Source of the DNA: Gaeumannomyces sp. JS-464
Taxonomy: Eukaryota > Ascomycota > Sordariomycetes > Magnaporthales > Magnaporthaceae
Direction: 5' to 3'
Assembly (NCBI GenBank): GCA_002197995.1
Contig: NGZR01000003.1
Location: 4,340,001-4,404,000, forward strand
Length of the DNA stretch: 64,000 nucleotides
Shown: positions 33,693-45,970 of the stretch, piece after piece
Layout of the letters: each line of letters starts with the position of its first letter
Numbering within the stretch: the stretch's first letter is position 1
Position numbers and translations under genes: made by a program
Notes under the pieces: model-generated
Database searches by the model: none
The model's input: the letters and a program-made list of their open reading frames with translations, nothing else
Told to the model about the DNA's origin: nothing

Positions 33693-36261
33693 ATGGCCGC
33701 TCACAGCAACTCCAGTCAGGGGACCGCTGTCGGTGCCCCCGGGGCGGCGCCGCAGAAGGGCGCCGTTAACGGAGCGCCGGCTGCTGCCGCCGCCGCCCCT
33801 GGTGTCCAGACTAATGCTACCACTACCCCTCCCGCGTACCCGTCCCACCCACTCGGGCCGCTTTCGGGCGACGAGATCAGCCGCTCCTCGTCGCTGATCC
33901 GCGCAGCATGGCCCGAGGGAACCAAGTTCCAGTTCAAGGTTGTCACGCTGTTGGAGCCGGCCAAGGCCCAGCTCGTACCCTACCTCGACGCCGAGAGAAA
34001 GGGCCAGTCCTCCTCCAGCATCGATCGCCGCAGCTTTGTGGTGTACTACATCCGGAACACTGTTAGTTCGCCAGCCCTGCTGCGTTCCCGGCCACGCCTC
34101 GTTCCCCCGCACAACGTGTTGCTCAGTTCGCGCGTCACACTAACACAACCGAAAACCCCCCTAAACAGCACAAGCTCCACGAGGCAGTGGTGAACCTCAC
34201 CCAGAGCCTGGTCGAGAGGAACGTGCTGCTTGGTCCCAACCAACACGCCAATGGAGATGCCGAGGAGTTGACCGCTATTGAGGAATCCATTTTTAAGAAT
34301 GCCGAGCTCCAAGCAGAGATTGCCAAGCTGAAGCTTCCCGAAGGGACTGTGCTTACAGCCGACCCCTGGATCTACGGTTCGTCCCCTCCTTTCGCCATTC
34401 CTCTACCAGGCTGGCGCTTCCGGATGGGAAAAATCACGGCCTCTTACCAGCAGTCGTCACAGGCTCGGACGGCGTCAACGAGGGCAATTTCAGCGACGAG
34501 AAGCGCCTGTTCCAGGTGTTTTTGTACATGCGAGATCCCAACAACCCATCGGAGAAGGATGGCTGCCACTACACCTTCCCGCTCCCCATCTCCCCCGTCG
34601 TCGACCCGACGACGCTCAAGATCGTGCGCATCGACATCATGCCGACGGGCCTCGACGAGAAGGTCAAGCCCCTGGAGCCCTGGAAGCCCGTGCCGCCGAA
34701 CGAGTACATCCCCGAGGCCCAGCCGTCGCTGCGTTCCGACCTGAAGCCCCTGCGCGTGGTCCAGCCCGAGGGCGCCTCCTTCCAGGTGTCGAGGTTCTCC
34801 GAGGTCGGCCACCGGATCTCGTGGCAGAAGTGGGACGTCAAGGTCGGCTTCAACCAGCGCGAGGGGATGGTTCTTTACGACGTGCACTACGACGGCCGCC
34901 CTCTTTTCTACCGGCTGAGCCTCAGCGACATGAGCATCCCTTACGCCGACCCGCGGCACCCGTTCCACAAGAAGGCCGCCTTTGATCTTGGCGACGTCGG
35001 TGCTGGCATAATGGCCAACAATCTCGCCCTGGGTTGTGACTGCCTCGGGTCCATCTACTACATCTCGGGTGTCCTGTGCGACAGCGAAGGGCGGCCAGTC
35101 CCTTACCCAAATGTCATCTGCGTCCACGAACAGGACGGCGGCTTGCTATGGAAGCACACAAACGTATGTTTACTAAAATTTTACCCCAATCTTTCCCTCA
35201 GAGACCGAAAAGTGTTTCAAAGGCTGATCCTAGTGCGTCCTAATAGTACCGCACCAACCGAGCGTGTGTTACAAGGGCAAGAGAGTTGGTTTTGCAGACA
35301 ATCCTTACCGTGTCGAATTACGAATACATCCTTGCCTGGATCTTCAACCAGGTATGTTGCCCTTTTTCACCAGGCACGTGTATCTCTGCTGCTAACATAA
35401 TCGCTCGTTACAGGCCGGTGATATCTCATATGAGGTCCGGGCAACCGGGATTTTATCAACGCAGCCCTCGATCTCGACCTTACAACCACGCCGCACCCCT
35501 ACGGCACTGTCGTGCACCCGGGGGTGCTGGCGGCGCACCACCAGCACTTTTTCAGCCTGCGCGTCGACCCCATGGTGGCGGGTCACGGCAACACGGTCGT
35601 GTGCGACGAGACGGTGCCGCTGCCGCGCGACCCCGTCACCAACGCGCACGGCGTGGGCTACACGGTCGAGAGCAGGCCCATCGCGACGTCGGGCGGGTTC
35701 GACCTGGACGCGTCGCGCGGGCGCGTCTTCCGCATCGCCAACGAGGCGGTCCGCAACCCCGTCAACGGCCACGCGGCGTCGTACAAGATCCAGGTTCCCC
35801 CCATGCAGCCGATCCTGGCCGACGCAGACAGCTTCCACCGGCGGCGGGCCGAGTTTGCCGACCGGTCCGTGTACGTGACGCGGTACGCCGAGGGCGAGCT
35901 GTACGCGGGCGGGCTGTACACGAACCAGAGCCGCGGCGGGACGGGCGTGCGGACGTGGGCCGACAGGAGGGACCCGCTCGGCGCGGGCGACGCCGTGGTC
36001 TGGGTGCAGTTTGGGCTCCAGCACGTGCCGAGGATCGAGGACTTCCCCGTGATGCCGTGCGAGGTGCTGCGGGTGGTGCTGAGGCCCGTCAACTTTTTTG
36101 ATAGGAACCCGGCGCTCGACGTGCCGCCCAGCACGCAGGAGTTCAACCGCAGCGTCGCGCTCAACGAGCAGGATGGGAACGCGAAGCAAGGTCCGGCCGA
36201 GACTCTCGGCGGCCAGGGCGGCCAGCTCAGTGGGTGTTGCGCGACCCACGGCGCTGCATGA
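33693..36261 (+). CDS. copper amine oxidase (one-base frame break in last exon)
   Basis: Primary-amine oxidase: oxidative deamination of amines to aldehyde, ammonia and H2O2 with a topaquinone cofactor and copper. Exons: 33693-34061, 34169-34376, 34463-35163, 35247-35351, 35414-36261. The N-terminal N2/N3 domains are followed by the catalytic domain. The catalytic base Asp is in KKAAFDLGDVGAG, the topaquinone Tyr in SNYEYILAWIF. Copper ligands are HQHFF plus the later His in LQHVPRIEDFPVMP, and the usual NFFDRNPALDVP follows. With the C run at 35465-35467 one base longer, the last exon is an exact multiple of three and the protein is about 743 residues. As written, the frame is lost right after GILSTQP. 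Substrate cannot be predicted. No peroxisomal SKL tail is present; it ends THGAA. Confidence 0.85.
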
Positions 36262-37784
36262 GGATCCGCTCACGTAGCTGCTGGTTAGCCGTCTCTTGTT
36301 GGCTGCCGGTCGGTTCCTTTATGTTGGGTGATGTGGACATTCTTGGAATGCTGCCAACAATGCCCAAGCATTCAAAGTCTGGTGGTGTCGACGACAGGTC
36401 TGGACTTTGGTCCTCCTGGTCACTGCGTCACTATCTTGTTGTTTGTGTGGGACTTAGGTGGTTGTTTTTTGGTAGCTTGTTCTCAGGCGTGTGTGATTTC
36501 GAGGCGACGCCCTTCTGTTTGTAACGTTTGACAATGCAGAGCGACATCATGCCAGCGAGCCTCGTTTCCCAAAGGGCCACTCAACTAAAGGCGCGAGATT
36601 GCCACACGGGCACGAGGAACGTACCATGGACGGGTCTCGTCCCTTGACGAAACAGAGCATCATGCTGTTCAACTTCCTTCGCATTGTCGCAATTTCGCCC
36701 CAGAATCCTGCCCACCTCCGTCCACCAACCCACTTGCCACCTGCCCTCTCCGTTGGGGACTGGGTAGGTGGCCACCATGTAGGTAAGCATCCGCCAAAGT
36801 CCTTTGCCGGCATACGATCCACCACATCCGCGCCGGGAGACCCGGCAGTTCGGCAATTCGGCACCACCTGAAATCACAAAGGCCTGGGTGTTGTCATAGT
36901 TGGCTCTTCCCGCATCCTGGAAAAGCTGGCAGGTCAAGCTGCTGCGGGTGCTGATGAGGGGCTCAGGATTCAATGTCGAGGAAACTGGGCCCCGCCAAGC
37001 ATCCCCCATCAGCTCGGCGTGGCTGTTGGTTCTGCAGCACGAAAAAGCCCAAGTGGGCCCAGACGCGGCCTCGTGATTGGAGCGCAATAGGCGAAGGGCG
37101 GGTGCTGATGCGACGCCGATAGCGACCACAGGCCCACAGCTCGTGTGCCAGGCCACTGAGAGGCGCCTTGTGCTGTGTTTAAGTCGCACGTGCGCCCCAC
37201 ATTGGGCGCCTTGTTCGGGTCTTTGATCGTCGCGACCCTCCCTCCATGGATGCTCCCCTGCCCGCGCCCGTCGTTCTGATTGCTTGCCTGCCCTCCGTTC
37301 TTCGACATCCCTGTCTTCAGCCCTGTCGCACTAGGGGCTCGCCGCTATCAACGACTGGCCCTAGGCACGAATCCCTCGCGCGTGGTGTTGGTTCCGGCTG
37401 CTAGGACTTGCCCTCCCTCCTCTTTCCCCCGCCCATGGGTCCTGGTCTAATGGTTCAGCCAGCCATTAGCTCGAGTCCCACGGCGTCCTTCAGCAGACAC
37501 AAGCATGCCCCCCTGTCTTGGGCTTCGAGATGCCAGCTCGGATGCCAAGCATGCTAGTAGTTAGCAGCGTTGGGGGCGGTGGCGGGCCGTGGACTGCTTA
37601 AATCCACTCGCATCCCGCTTCGCTCAGGAGCGTGTGCCCAGCTGCAAGACTCGGCGGCGACACGCTTTGCGTCCATCCTCTCCCACACTCCTTGACGCAC
37701 GGCTTCCTTCTCGTCTGCGGTGGTTCGCCCCTTTGCACCCCCTCCACCAGCCTCAGCAGACCGGCAGCCCATCTCGCCTTCACG
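36262..37784. other. 1.5 kb intergenic, nothing recognised
   Basis: Between the amine oxidase and the polytopic membrane protein (both plus). Open frames on both strands have no domain. The last 400 bp before the membrane protein is pyrimidine-rich and probably holds its promoter and leader. Confidence 0.4.
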
Positions 37785-39932
37785 ATGAGGGACTACTCTA
37801 TCAAGGTCCCGGGCTACAACTACACCTACATTGAAGGATGGCCGGCGATCGAGCAGATGCAATGGGGTCGGTCCTGCCGGCAATACGGCGAGTTCGTTGC
37901 CGTATGGATGCAACCCAACCGTTTCGACAAAACGAAGTCCGCAGGCTTCAGCCTTCTACTGGGTATCAGATGGATGATGCAGTCATTCCCTACCGATTGG
38001 GATGAGGCTGCAAATTCCGTCTACGAATTCGACCCCGAAAAGGCCTACACACCCGAACAACACGCAGAGATGCAAATGCGCAAGACGGCAGTATTGTCCG
38101 GCAGGTACCTCAGCGAAATAATAGCCAACCCGCACCTCTTCAACGCCTTCTTCATCCAAGTGCTCAACACTTCCTACGCCTGCCAGCCCGAGGCGTGCAT
38201 GGCTCTCGCGTTGGGCGCGAATCCGGACATGACGGGAATAGGGGTGAGTTCGGCCAATGAGGAGCGCATTACCACCCACTTGAATTTGCCATGGCTCTTT
38301 TCTTTGTCGCGTTATGCTGATAACAAGGATATGCAGATCATGGTTTCATATTACGTCGAGGCCGGCCTTGCCACCCTGTTTCTAGTCTTCTTCACGATCC
38401 AACGGTTCAAAAGTTGGGCCAAGAAAAAGGCTATCCGCGCCGGCAAGCCCCGTCGGGCAGAGACCTTTTCCGGACCTATCGCACGGCGCGTCATGGATGC
38501 CTTCCGCGGCACCCTCGAGAGCTTCCTCCTGGCCGCGATTTTGCTCGCCGTCGCCATGCTTGTTGCCGGCATCTTCGTCATTTCCGAAAACATTGAGAAC
38601 CGACACAAGGCCCTGGACCAGCAGGAAATGATCAACGGCGCGACTTTCTACGACGTTCCCCTCTCGGTCCTCGCTTGCGCCTTCGCCGTGTTCCCCGTCC
38701 TCGCCGCCTACTCCGTCCTGCGCCATCCCGGCCAAGGCGAGTCCGGCGCCCACAAAAAGTGGTTGACTCGCGGGTCTCTCGTCGTCCTCTGGTTTCTTGG
38801 GATTGCCGTGGTTTACATGGCCCCCCTGGGCGATTCCAACTTCAACCTAACCGAGAGCGAAAAGAACGCAGGAGAACAATTGATGAACCAGACCGGGGTG
38901 AAGGAAGACCTTTGGTCCTGGTGCGACCACCGAGGAGGTTATGCCTACCGCAATGCCCTGAAGGCCGCCATGGGCCTGGTGGTAGCCGCTCCCCTGGTTT
39001 GGAGCCTCCTCTTTCTCTTTCTGCACACAGGCTTCCTCATCCCGGGCGTCGCGGGCTCGAAACGGCTTAGAGTCTGGCTGCCGTGGTATCGTCTGGCCAT
39101 GGGATGGATTTGCCTCGCGTTCACCTGGGGCGTGCTCGGGTATTTGCAGTGGCTCCGACAAAAGCTGCGAGACGCGACAGGGAGACTCGGCGAAGATGGT
39201 AAATGGGGCTTCGGGCAGATTTTGGCATTATCGGTCTGGGCCCCTGTCATCTTCGAGTTCATCTACATTCTTCTTTGTAAGTGGCACCAGACCTTCACCC
39301 TTCTTGCTTCATCACGCAGACCCCGGACTACATTAAACTGCTTTTACACGGCTCGAAGGCTAAGCTGACCCGATTCATTTCGCCTTGCAGGGGGATTGCA
39401 AGACAGTCTTTCCGGCTCTCTGCCGCCGGAGTACAAAGCCGTCCTCCGCGAGGACCACCCCAGCCCCGGACCCCAAAACACCAATGGAGGCTTCAGCTAC
39501 ATTGGCGCCGGACAGAACATGGACACAGAGTACAGGGCCTACGGCGGGAACGACAGCGATCCGCACAGCGCATCCAAGAACCTCCCGGGCGGCTCCGCCA
39601 GCGCCGTCCCGACCACGCCCGCGTTCGGCCTGTCCCCGTCCTCCGCCATGTACGATCCCTACCAGGGCATCGCCCCCGCGACCAAGCCGCACTTCTCCCC
39701 GGAGCCCGCGGCCACGGCGCAGCACATGTCGGGCCTGCAGAGCCCGCCGCAGACCCACGGCGCGTTCCGCGCGCAGGACCCCCTGCTGCAGACGTACTAC
39801 GCGCCCCCGCCGGCTCCGTACCAGCAGGCGCCCCAGCCCATGTCGCCACCGCAGATGACGCCGGAGCAAATGAGGCAGCTCCAGGCCTTTATGCACCAGC
39901 AACAGCAGCCGCAGTTCAGGCCGCCTCAATAA
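37785..39932 (+). CDS. polytopic membrane protein with Pro/Gln-rich cytosolic tail
   Basis: Exons 37785-38243, 38337-39276 and 39391-39932. Intron 1 (93 bp) is a multiple of three and also reads open, so the unspliced form would only add 31 residues; its GTGAGT donor, CTGATAAC branch and CAG acceptor argue that it is removed. The product is about 646 residues. An N-terminal extracellular-type domain (MRDYSIKVPGYNYTYIEGW, with Cys and NTSYAC) precedes about six to seven hydrophobic helices (VSYYVEAGLATLFLVFFTI, FLLAAILLAVAMLVAGIFVI, SVLACAFAVFPVLAAYSVL, GSLVVLWFLGIAVVYMA, AAPLVWSLLFLFLHTGFLI, LAMGWICLAFTWGVLGYL). The tail is rich in Pro, Gln and Ser and ends QQQPQFRPPQ. It looks sensor- or channel-like, but no known family is recognised. 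Confidence 0.75.
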
Positions 39933-40510
39933 GGGCGCTTCTTTTCTTCATATTCAGCGTTCAGTTTTATGGAGTTCTGTTGTTTAACGTGTGTTTAATT
40001 CCAGCCTCTCGCCGTCAGGCGGCTGGACCTACTTATACGCTTCGCATTCAAGGTGGGGGCCAGATACCATGATTACTTCAAGTCGCTGTGGAGTTTCTGT
40101 TGTTTTCCCTCTGTTAACGTCGCTTATTCGTTTCATTGTAGCGTGTTGGATCCGAGCATAGTGCACGCACAGAGAAGCCCATAGGTACCTAGGCACTAAT
40201 TCAAGATGTTTTTTTTTTTTTTTTTGGCTGGGACAACGCACTTCTGCCTTGTTGCATCAGCACTAATCAGCGCACCCTGATTATCGTAGAACCAAGGTGA
40301 CGATTTGCTGAGACATCACAACGCGTACCTTGGATATCACGCTCGGCGTAGGCTTACGGGGCTACTCTACCATGGCACAGCTCTCGTACGGCCTACAAAT
40401 GGGTAGGCATCAATTCCCCCACTTTTGGCATTTCTTCCTGGGGCTTATTCAAGCAAACGCTTCTTTGGGACCTGGGACTAAATGAAATCGAACCAAGCCC
40501 CCTGTTTTGT
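39933..40510. other. convergent intergenic region
   Basis: 578 bp between the 3' ends of the membrane protein (plus) and the Zn2Cys6 factor (minus). A T run lies at about 40,207-40,224. No gene seen. Confidence 0.45.
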
Positions 40511-42521
40511 CTACCCGCCGAGCTGAACCGTGTCTACCGCAATCTGCGTCGTCAAGGCGTAGGGCCTATCGAAGCAGTCGTCCCACCAAGATCCGCCGTA
40601 GCCAAGCGGCGACGACGACGATGAGGATCTGGCCCAGAACGCGTCCAGCACGCCCTTGGCTGTCAGCGGGACGTTGGTGCCCAGGTCCCCGCCAACGTGA
40701 CGAGCTGTTCGCCCACAAACGCCTTCACCGTCGCGCCGTAGCCACCGCTGCCGCCTTGACCCTCCTCCTGCGCCGCGCCGGCCTCGACGCCCATGACGAC
40801 CAGCGGCCACAGCATGAAGCGCTTGGTGCTCGGGCTCGCCAGCAGCCCACCCCCCTCGGCCGACAGGGCCGCGTGCGCGACGCGGAGGTAGGCGGCCCGG
40901 CGCGCGCCGAGCACGGGCGACCGGCGGGGCAGGACCGACGCGCTCTGCAGGGAGCCGATGCAGTACATCATGACGACGGCCTGGTAAAGCTTGCCGGCCA
41001 GGGCCCAGCTGCTCCTGGAGGGGCGGTGCTGCTTGCGGTCGGCCCAGAGGTCCGGGGAGAAGGCGGCGACGCGGGCCATGATCTCCCTCGCCTCGCGCGC
41101 GAGCTCCTCGTCGTGGGCTCTAACGACGGCGCCGCCGGGGTCGCGTTCGAGTTGTTGTGGTTGTTTTCCTGTCGCCGCGCGCGAGCGGAGGTGGGTGATG
41201 TTGATGACTTCGACAAAGAGCTCCGGGGGACAGAGTAGGAAGGGCGTCGTGGCGTTGGTGCAGCGCTCCAGGATGAAATCGACGCAGTCGAGACATGTTC
41301 TGGTCCCGACGAGGTCGTCAGCCGGACAAGTTGTGTTTCCGTAAACTGCCACGCTGGTGTTTGGTTTTCATGGTTAGCCTTTTCGCGGCGGGGACGCCGT
41401 CCTGCTTCTTTCCCCCTTCTTTTTTTCATCTCTTCTTGTCCCCTCTCCGGAAGTCATGCTCTCCTGACGAATTTTGTGAAGGGGCCACAACATACGACCA
41501 AAAGCTCGTGAGCAAGGGCACCATGCCCGGTGACCTTGAAAGCACGACAAATCCACCACGTAGCATAATCAGCCTGTACAGGCCCTGTAGATGGTATCGC
41601 CAGCCCGCGTGGAGACTGGCGCCGAAGTTGCACTGCAAGCAGGGCGCGGCCGGTCAGTTGGCATCACGTCATTTGGGCCGGGGAATTCAAGGGGCGGGCT
41701 CCAAATGGTCAGGATGGGGCATGAGGCTGCTAACGTCGTTCAACAAGATGGTCAAGATGCCAGCGATCAGGCAGTTGTCCGTCAAGCTGCTCTCTGCACC
41801 GAGGCCACGGCTCAAGCCGGGATGGCAACGCCGCGGAACTGGTAGAACCGCTGCGCCAGAGCCCTGGACCGGGGGCAACCGGACCCGCCGGTCCGGTTGA
41901 TGCGGTGGACCAGGGCCATGCACATCATCCCGAACTGGAGATAGGCGGGGCGCTCGACGCCCTGACGAACGTGGGCCGCTGAGACCTGGTATATGTTGGG
42001 GTGTCGACCGAGCTCGTGGATGGGCCGGATGTCCAGATAGATGCACGAGTTGACTGTATCGACTTACGTCGAGTTAGCCTGCTCTAGATACTTACGCGAA
42101 TGCCCAGTCGCGCGGCGGAGAGCCGAGAAGCGATCAACATAAACTTGCAGTATTCCATAGTCTGGAAAAGCAGTTGGGCTGTGTCGGCCAGCTCAGGGCC
42201 CTCGTCGATGGCCGCCGGGACATGGGATGTCGCCGCCACCTGGTCGGGCGCTGTGGGCTGCGCGCGAGCGGCAGAGGCGGCAAGGGTCTTGTCACAAGCC
42301 TCGCCTCCATGCCCGGCGGCAGTCGTCTTGGGCCGGCGCTCGGCGCGCGACTTGACTCTGCCGGGGGCCAGCCACCTCAGACGCGTCGGCTTCGCGCCGC
42401 CGTAGCCGGGGCAGGCGGTGCCTCCGGCGGCACAGCGCTTGCATCCCGGCTTGGTAGCATCGCAGACGAGGCTCCGTCGGAGACATTCCCAGCAGTGGCG
42501 CTTCGGCGCTGCTCCATCCAT
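40511..42521 (-). CDS. Zn2Cys6 transcription factor (frame breaks in exons 2 and 4)
   Basis: Fungal binuclear-cluster regulator. Residues 10 to 37 hold CWECLRRSLVCDATKPGC plus KRCAAGGTAC, spacing C-x2-C-x6-C-x6-C-x2-C-x6-C, followed by a basic linker. Exons are about 42521-42096, 42053-41735, 41632-41496 and 41353-40511. The middle carries the fungal-specific factor signature (YLQFGMMCMALVHRINRTGG, IAGILTILLND, GWRYHLQGLYRLIMLRGGF) and the C-terminal part is Fungal_trans_2/DUF3468-like (VAVYGNTTCPADDLVGTRTC). Two frame breaks sit in short runs, near 41,814-41,815 and 40,692-40,695; one base each restores the frame and the phase of exons 3 and 4. Splice phase between exons 1 and 2 does not close with the 42 bp intron chosen, so that junction is uncertain. 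The RTA1-family gene lies 1 kb upstream on the same strand and may be a target. Confidence 0.75.
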
Positions 42522-43482
42522 GTCTGGTCGTCTGGTATCTCTCCTCCTGGGGCCCCGGCTCGGTGTCCATGGGTTGCGAATCCTGTGCCCGCGTACTACT
42601 GCGGACTGCCGCCGGGGCTCTCAGCTGGAGCCTAATGGTCAACTTCCACTGTGACCGGGCGGCTGGGGCTGGTGTTCACTGGGATGGCTGGCCGCGTGTC
42701 CGGATTTGTGGGTCCCCGCCGCTCGCGTCGGTCGTCGTGGCTTCACCAGGGCAGGGCCCAGCTGCATCCTAATCTTGATGCTTGGTTCGAGCAACAGACG
42801 ACATTTACCCTGTGTACTCTGCACCGCACCACATCGTCCGGCTGGACCCGGACCCTGGGCCTGATAGTAAGCCCACATTCCTGGGCTCACTCTTTTATGC
42901 GATGAGAAAGGCTGGAAAGGAGTCGAGGGGCGTGGCTTTCTACTTCGCATTGGACCGTGCCCCGTGGCTTAGCCCAATAATTCGTGGACAAAGATTGGAA
43001 CCGGTGATGGTTTCCAAAAAGCCTACACTACAACTTCGATCTTTCCTTACAGACAAACATCTCCATCGCGCCCCCAAGCCTTGACAGTTATGAGGAGATT
43101 CGAACCGACCAGTGATAATCAACCCCAGTAATGGAAGCCCCTGCATGCATCTGGTTGATATTACTACTGTTACCCGCTCACACGACCATATTGTGCCGCA
43201 AACAACAAGGTGCATAGCGCGGTACGAGGTCGTGGGAACCCGATTTTTCACCAGGCAAAACATGATATTTAACACCCCATACAGCCCATCATCGCCCTCC
43301 TTTACTCCCACCGGATCACGCATGCGTGTACACACCATACCCAATCCACCCCAGTAAGAAAAATTCAACCAATGTCGGGCTGTCTAAGTCCCGACTGCCA
43401 TACGCTGCCCCGCTCCCCACCCCAGCCTTGCCAGGCTGGTCTCGTACCGAGCTCGGGCGAGGCACACCGTGGGGCGAGCAGG
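42522..43482. other. intergenic between Zn2Cys6 factor and RTA1-family gene
   Basis: Upstream region of the transcription factor and 3' region of the RTA1-family gene, both minus. A 142-codon open frame at 42,940-43,368 (minus) has no domain and is not called. Confidence 0.4.
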
Positions 43483-44886
43483 TTAGGAGGACGCGGGAGC
43501 GGGGTTTATGGGGACTCCAGACTCAGCGCGCGGGCGGGTGATGTTGTTTCCGTTTTGGAGCTCAGACAGCTCCCTAAAGGCCCCGTCCGCCTGCTTCTTG
43601 CGGCCAAACAAGAGGCCAAAGGTCAGGACGTGGACGATCTTGGCCCAGGCTGGCCGGCCGTCGACCACCTTGCCCCCCTGCACCTCGGCCCCGTCCCGGC
43701 CGAGGTAGATGTGGTGGGACCGGGGCAGGAACCTGCCTGGGTGCCAAACGTTCCAGATGACCGAGTTGACAAACATGAGGGAGGCCTCAAAGACGTAAAA
43801 GTAAACCTCGTAGCGCAGGATCGGGCTGAGGCCCCGGAGCGCCTCGATGTTGTCCACCCTGACCTTGGTCTGGCCCTGTGCTCGACCGAGGCGGTAGATG
43901 CAGCGGATGAAGATCAGCGCCATGCTGCCGTAGAGGGTGGGCATGAGGACCTTGATGGCGCGGGACCGGGACGGCAGGCTGTCGGCGCGGACGCAGCGCC
44001 TGTGGAAGACGACGGCGACCGAGACGAAAATAGCAACGAGCCCGATCTGGATCGAGATGGCGGCGAGGACGAGGGCCTGGCCGTTGCCCTGCTGGCCGCT
44101 GGTGGAGGTTGGATTGGCCGCCAGAGCGACGCCCAGGGCGTTGAGCAGCTCGACGACGGCCATCAGCCCACCGAAGAGGGCGAGAACCCGGCCGGGGCTG
44201 ATGGGCGCCAGGTGTGGCACGTAGTAGATATCCGGCCTAGGATATGGTAGTTTGCCAGTTCGAGGAGGGGTCTTTTTTTTCACAATCGCGTTCCCCACGC
44301 CCGCACCCATATCCCTCACAGGTTAGCCATACAGAACCGCAACCAGTAGTTAGTATTTCTACGGCGACGTCCCGCTCTCTGGACACTTACGGGCATATGA
44401 AGATAAAGACTTGGCTCAGGATGAAGACGAGCAGCGGCGACTTGTCCCAGGGGATGTAGAGGTAATGGTGGGACCCGTAGGCACGCAGCGCGTAGCCGGC
44501 CGTGAAGAAGACGGCGCAGAGTGGGTGGAGGCCAATCAAGTTCCAGGCTCTATAGCGGCTGTGGTACGAAGAGACGCAATGCGGCTCTGGGGGTCAGAAA
44601 GAATACTCCACCATGTGGGAGGCGCGTGGGGAGGGAAGGAGGGAGGAGTCATTGCGACTTACTAGCACTGCCAAACGTGGAATACGGCCGAGACGGCGAA
44701 GGCGACGGAGAAGAAAACCGGCGCACCCTGGTTTGGGGCGTAGACGTACAGGCTGTACAGGACTAGATATGCGAGGGTTCAATATCGTCGTGCTCCTCCC
44801 CTCCCAGAATGCGCCCGCGCCCTGCAGATTCGCCACAATGAGCCCCCTGTCCGGTTCCTGCACCCACCTGGCTCCCCGAGCGACAT
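43483..44886 (-). CDS. RTA1-family seven-helix membrane protein
   Basis: RTA1-like proteins are fungal lipid-translocating or stress-response membrane proteins linked to resistance to toxic compounds and sphingoid bases. Exons: 44886-44868, 44762-44663, 44558-44391, 44236-43483; introns of 105, 104 and 154 bp; all phases close to give 346 residues. Motifs: YSLYVYAPNQGAPVFFSVAF (helix 1), QCYRYRAWNLIGLHPLCAVF (helix 2), SPLLVFILSQVFIFICPPDI (helix 3), and IRCIYRLGRAQG then YEVYFYVFEASLM in the later helices. These are the family signature. The cytosolic C-terminal tail is polar. The 19 bp first exon (MSLGEP) is short but has a clean donor and restores phase. Intact, unlike the factor downstream. 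Confidence 0.88.
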
Positions 44887-45970
44887 CGTGGCAGGGCTGC
44901 CAGCAACGGTGGGGTCCGCGAGATTCTCGGAAGTAAAGGGTGGAGGTATTGACGGGCTTCGTCTCGCGCGAGGAGAAGGCGGCGTTATTCGAGCCTAGTG
45001 CCGGCGTCGGGCAGTTGGTGGTGGCGGCCGGGCCGGTCCGGCAGATGCTAGGGCGGGAGCGGGAACGGCGGGCAGTGAAGGGAGACTTGAGTGCTAGCTA
45101 AAGAAGGATATGGCAGCTGCTTTGGAGGTTACAGCCGTGTGGGCACCAAGGAACGCTGATAAACTTGAGAGTTGAAGGGGAAGGAGGAAAAAACCGAGGC
45201 GCCCGCGATGGCTGCCAGTTTTGAGTCCCTCCTCTCCCCCAAGTGCCATGGCCAGCGCGACAAGGGAGAGAGAGAAAAGAAAGATATAAAAAGGAGCACA
45301 AAGGCGGACGCGTCGATTCCATTCCCGTGGCGATGCTGTTAGTGGGTGGGTGATGGTGGGCAGATCCCATCTGGGACATGGCGCTAAACCCAATTAGGGA
45401 AATACACTCGCCAAGACTTTTTGACCAACAGGGGGCCGCCTTACACTGGTGGCAGAATCATCCAACGCGGGTTCCCTTGTCAGTGCAGGGGCAAGCTTCG
45501 CCCCTATGACCTGTGGGTTTGTCATCGAGGCAGTCGCGTACGCGCCACTTTCTTTTGACTGCTCGTTCTTTGCCCTATCTCGTTTTACAGTTCAGGCCCG
45601 AGCTAACGAACGTCTCTGTTGATAGCCTGTTTGCAGCTCCCGCTGGGTGGAGGTGTAAGAGCTAGCTGCGCCCAGATATGCTGTCTCTGCAGCTTCTGGT
45701 TCGGAGCAAGCAAGTCCACGTATCGTCGCTGCAGATATCCCGAGTCCAATACCAGAACCTAACAAACCTATGAAGCGATACAAACTTCGGTGGACAGCCT
45801 TTACTGAGTCTCATGGATTGAAAAAGAGGTCTCTTTTGTAACTTGCTCCTTCTCTCACCCACCCAGGTAGCTACAGTCACCCACTAGAATCCCTTGAAAG
45901 AAAAAAAACCGACCCGGGCTTCGATCGCATCTCTGATTAGGCAGCCTGCTCGTGATGCTGCCGTCACAAA
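44887..45970. other. intergenic, nothing recognised
   Basis: 1.1 kb between the RTA1-family start and the 3' end of the next small secreted protein. It should hold the RTA1 promoter. Open frames without domains. Confidence 0.4.

Noticed and set aside
35392..36273. 293-codon minus-strand frame opposite the amine oxidase
   Set aside because: Antisense shadow of GC-rich coding sequence; the plus strand holds the copper and topaquinone motifs.
42940..43368. 142-codon minus-strand frame
   Set aside because: No domain, no clear codon bias and no intron; left as intergenic.
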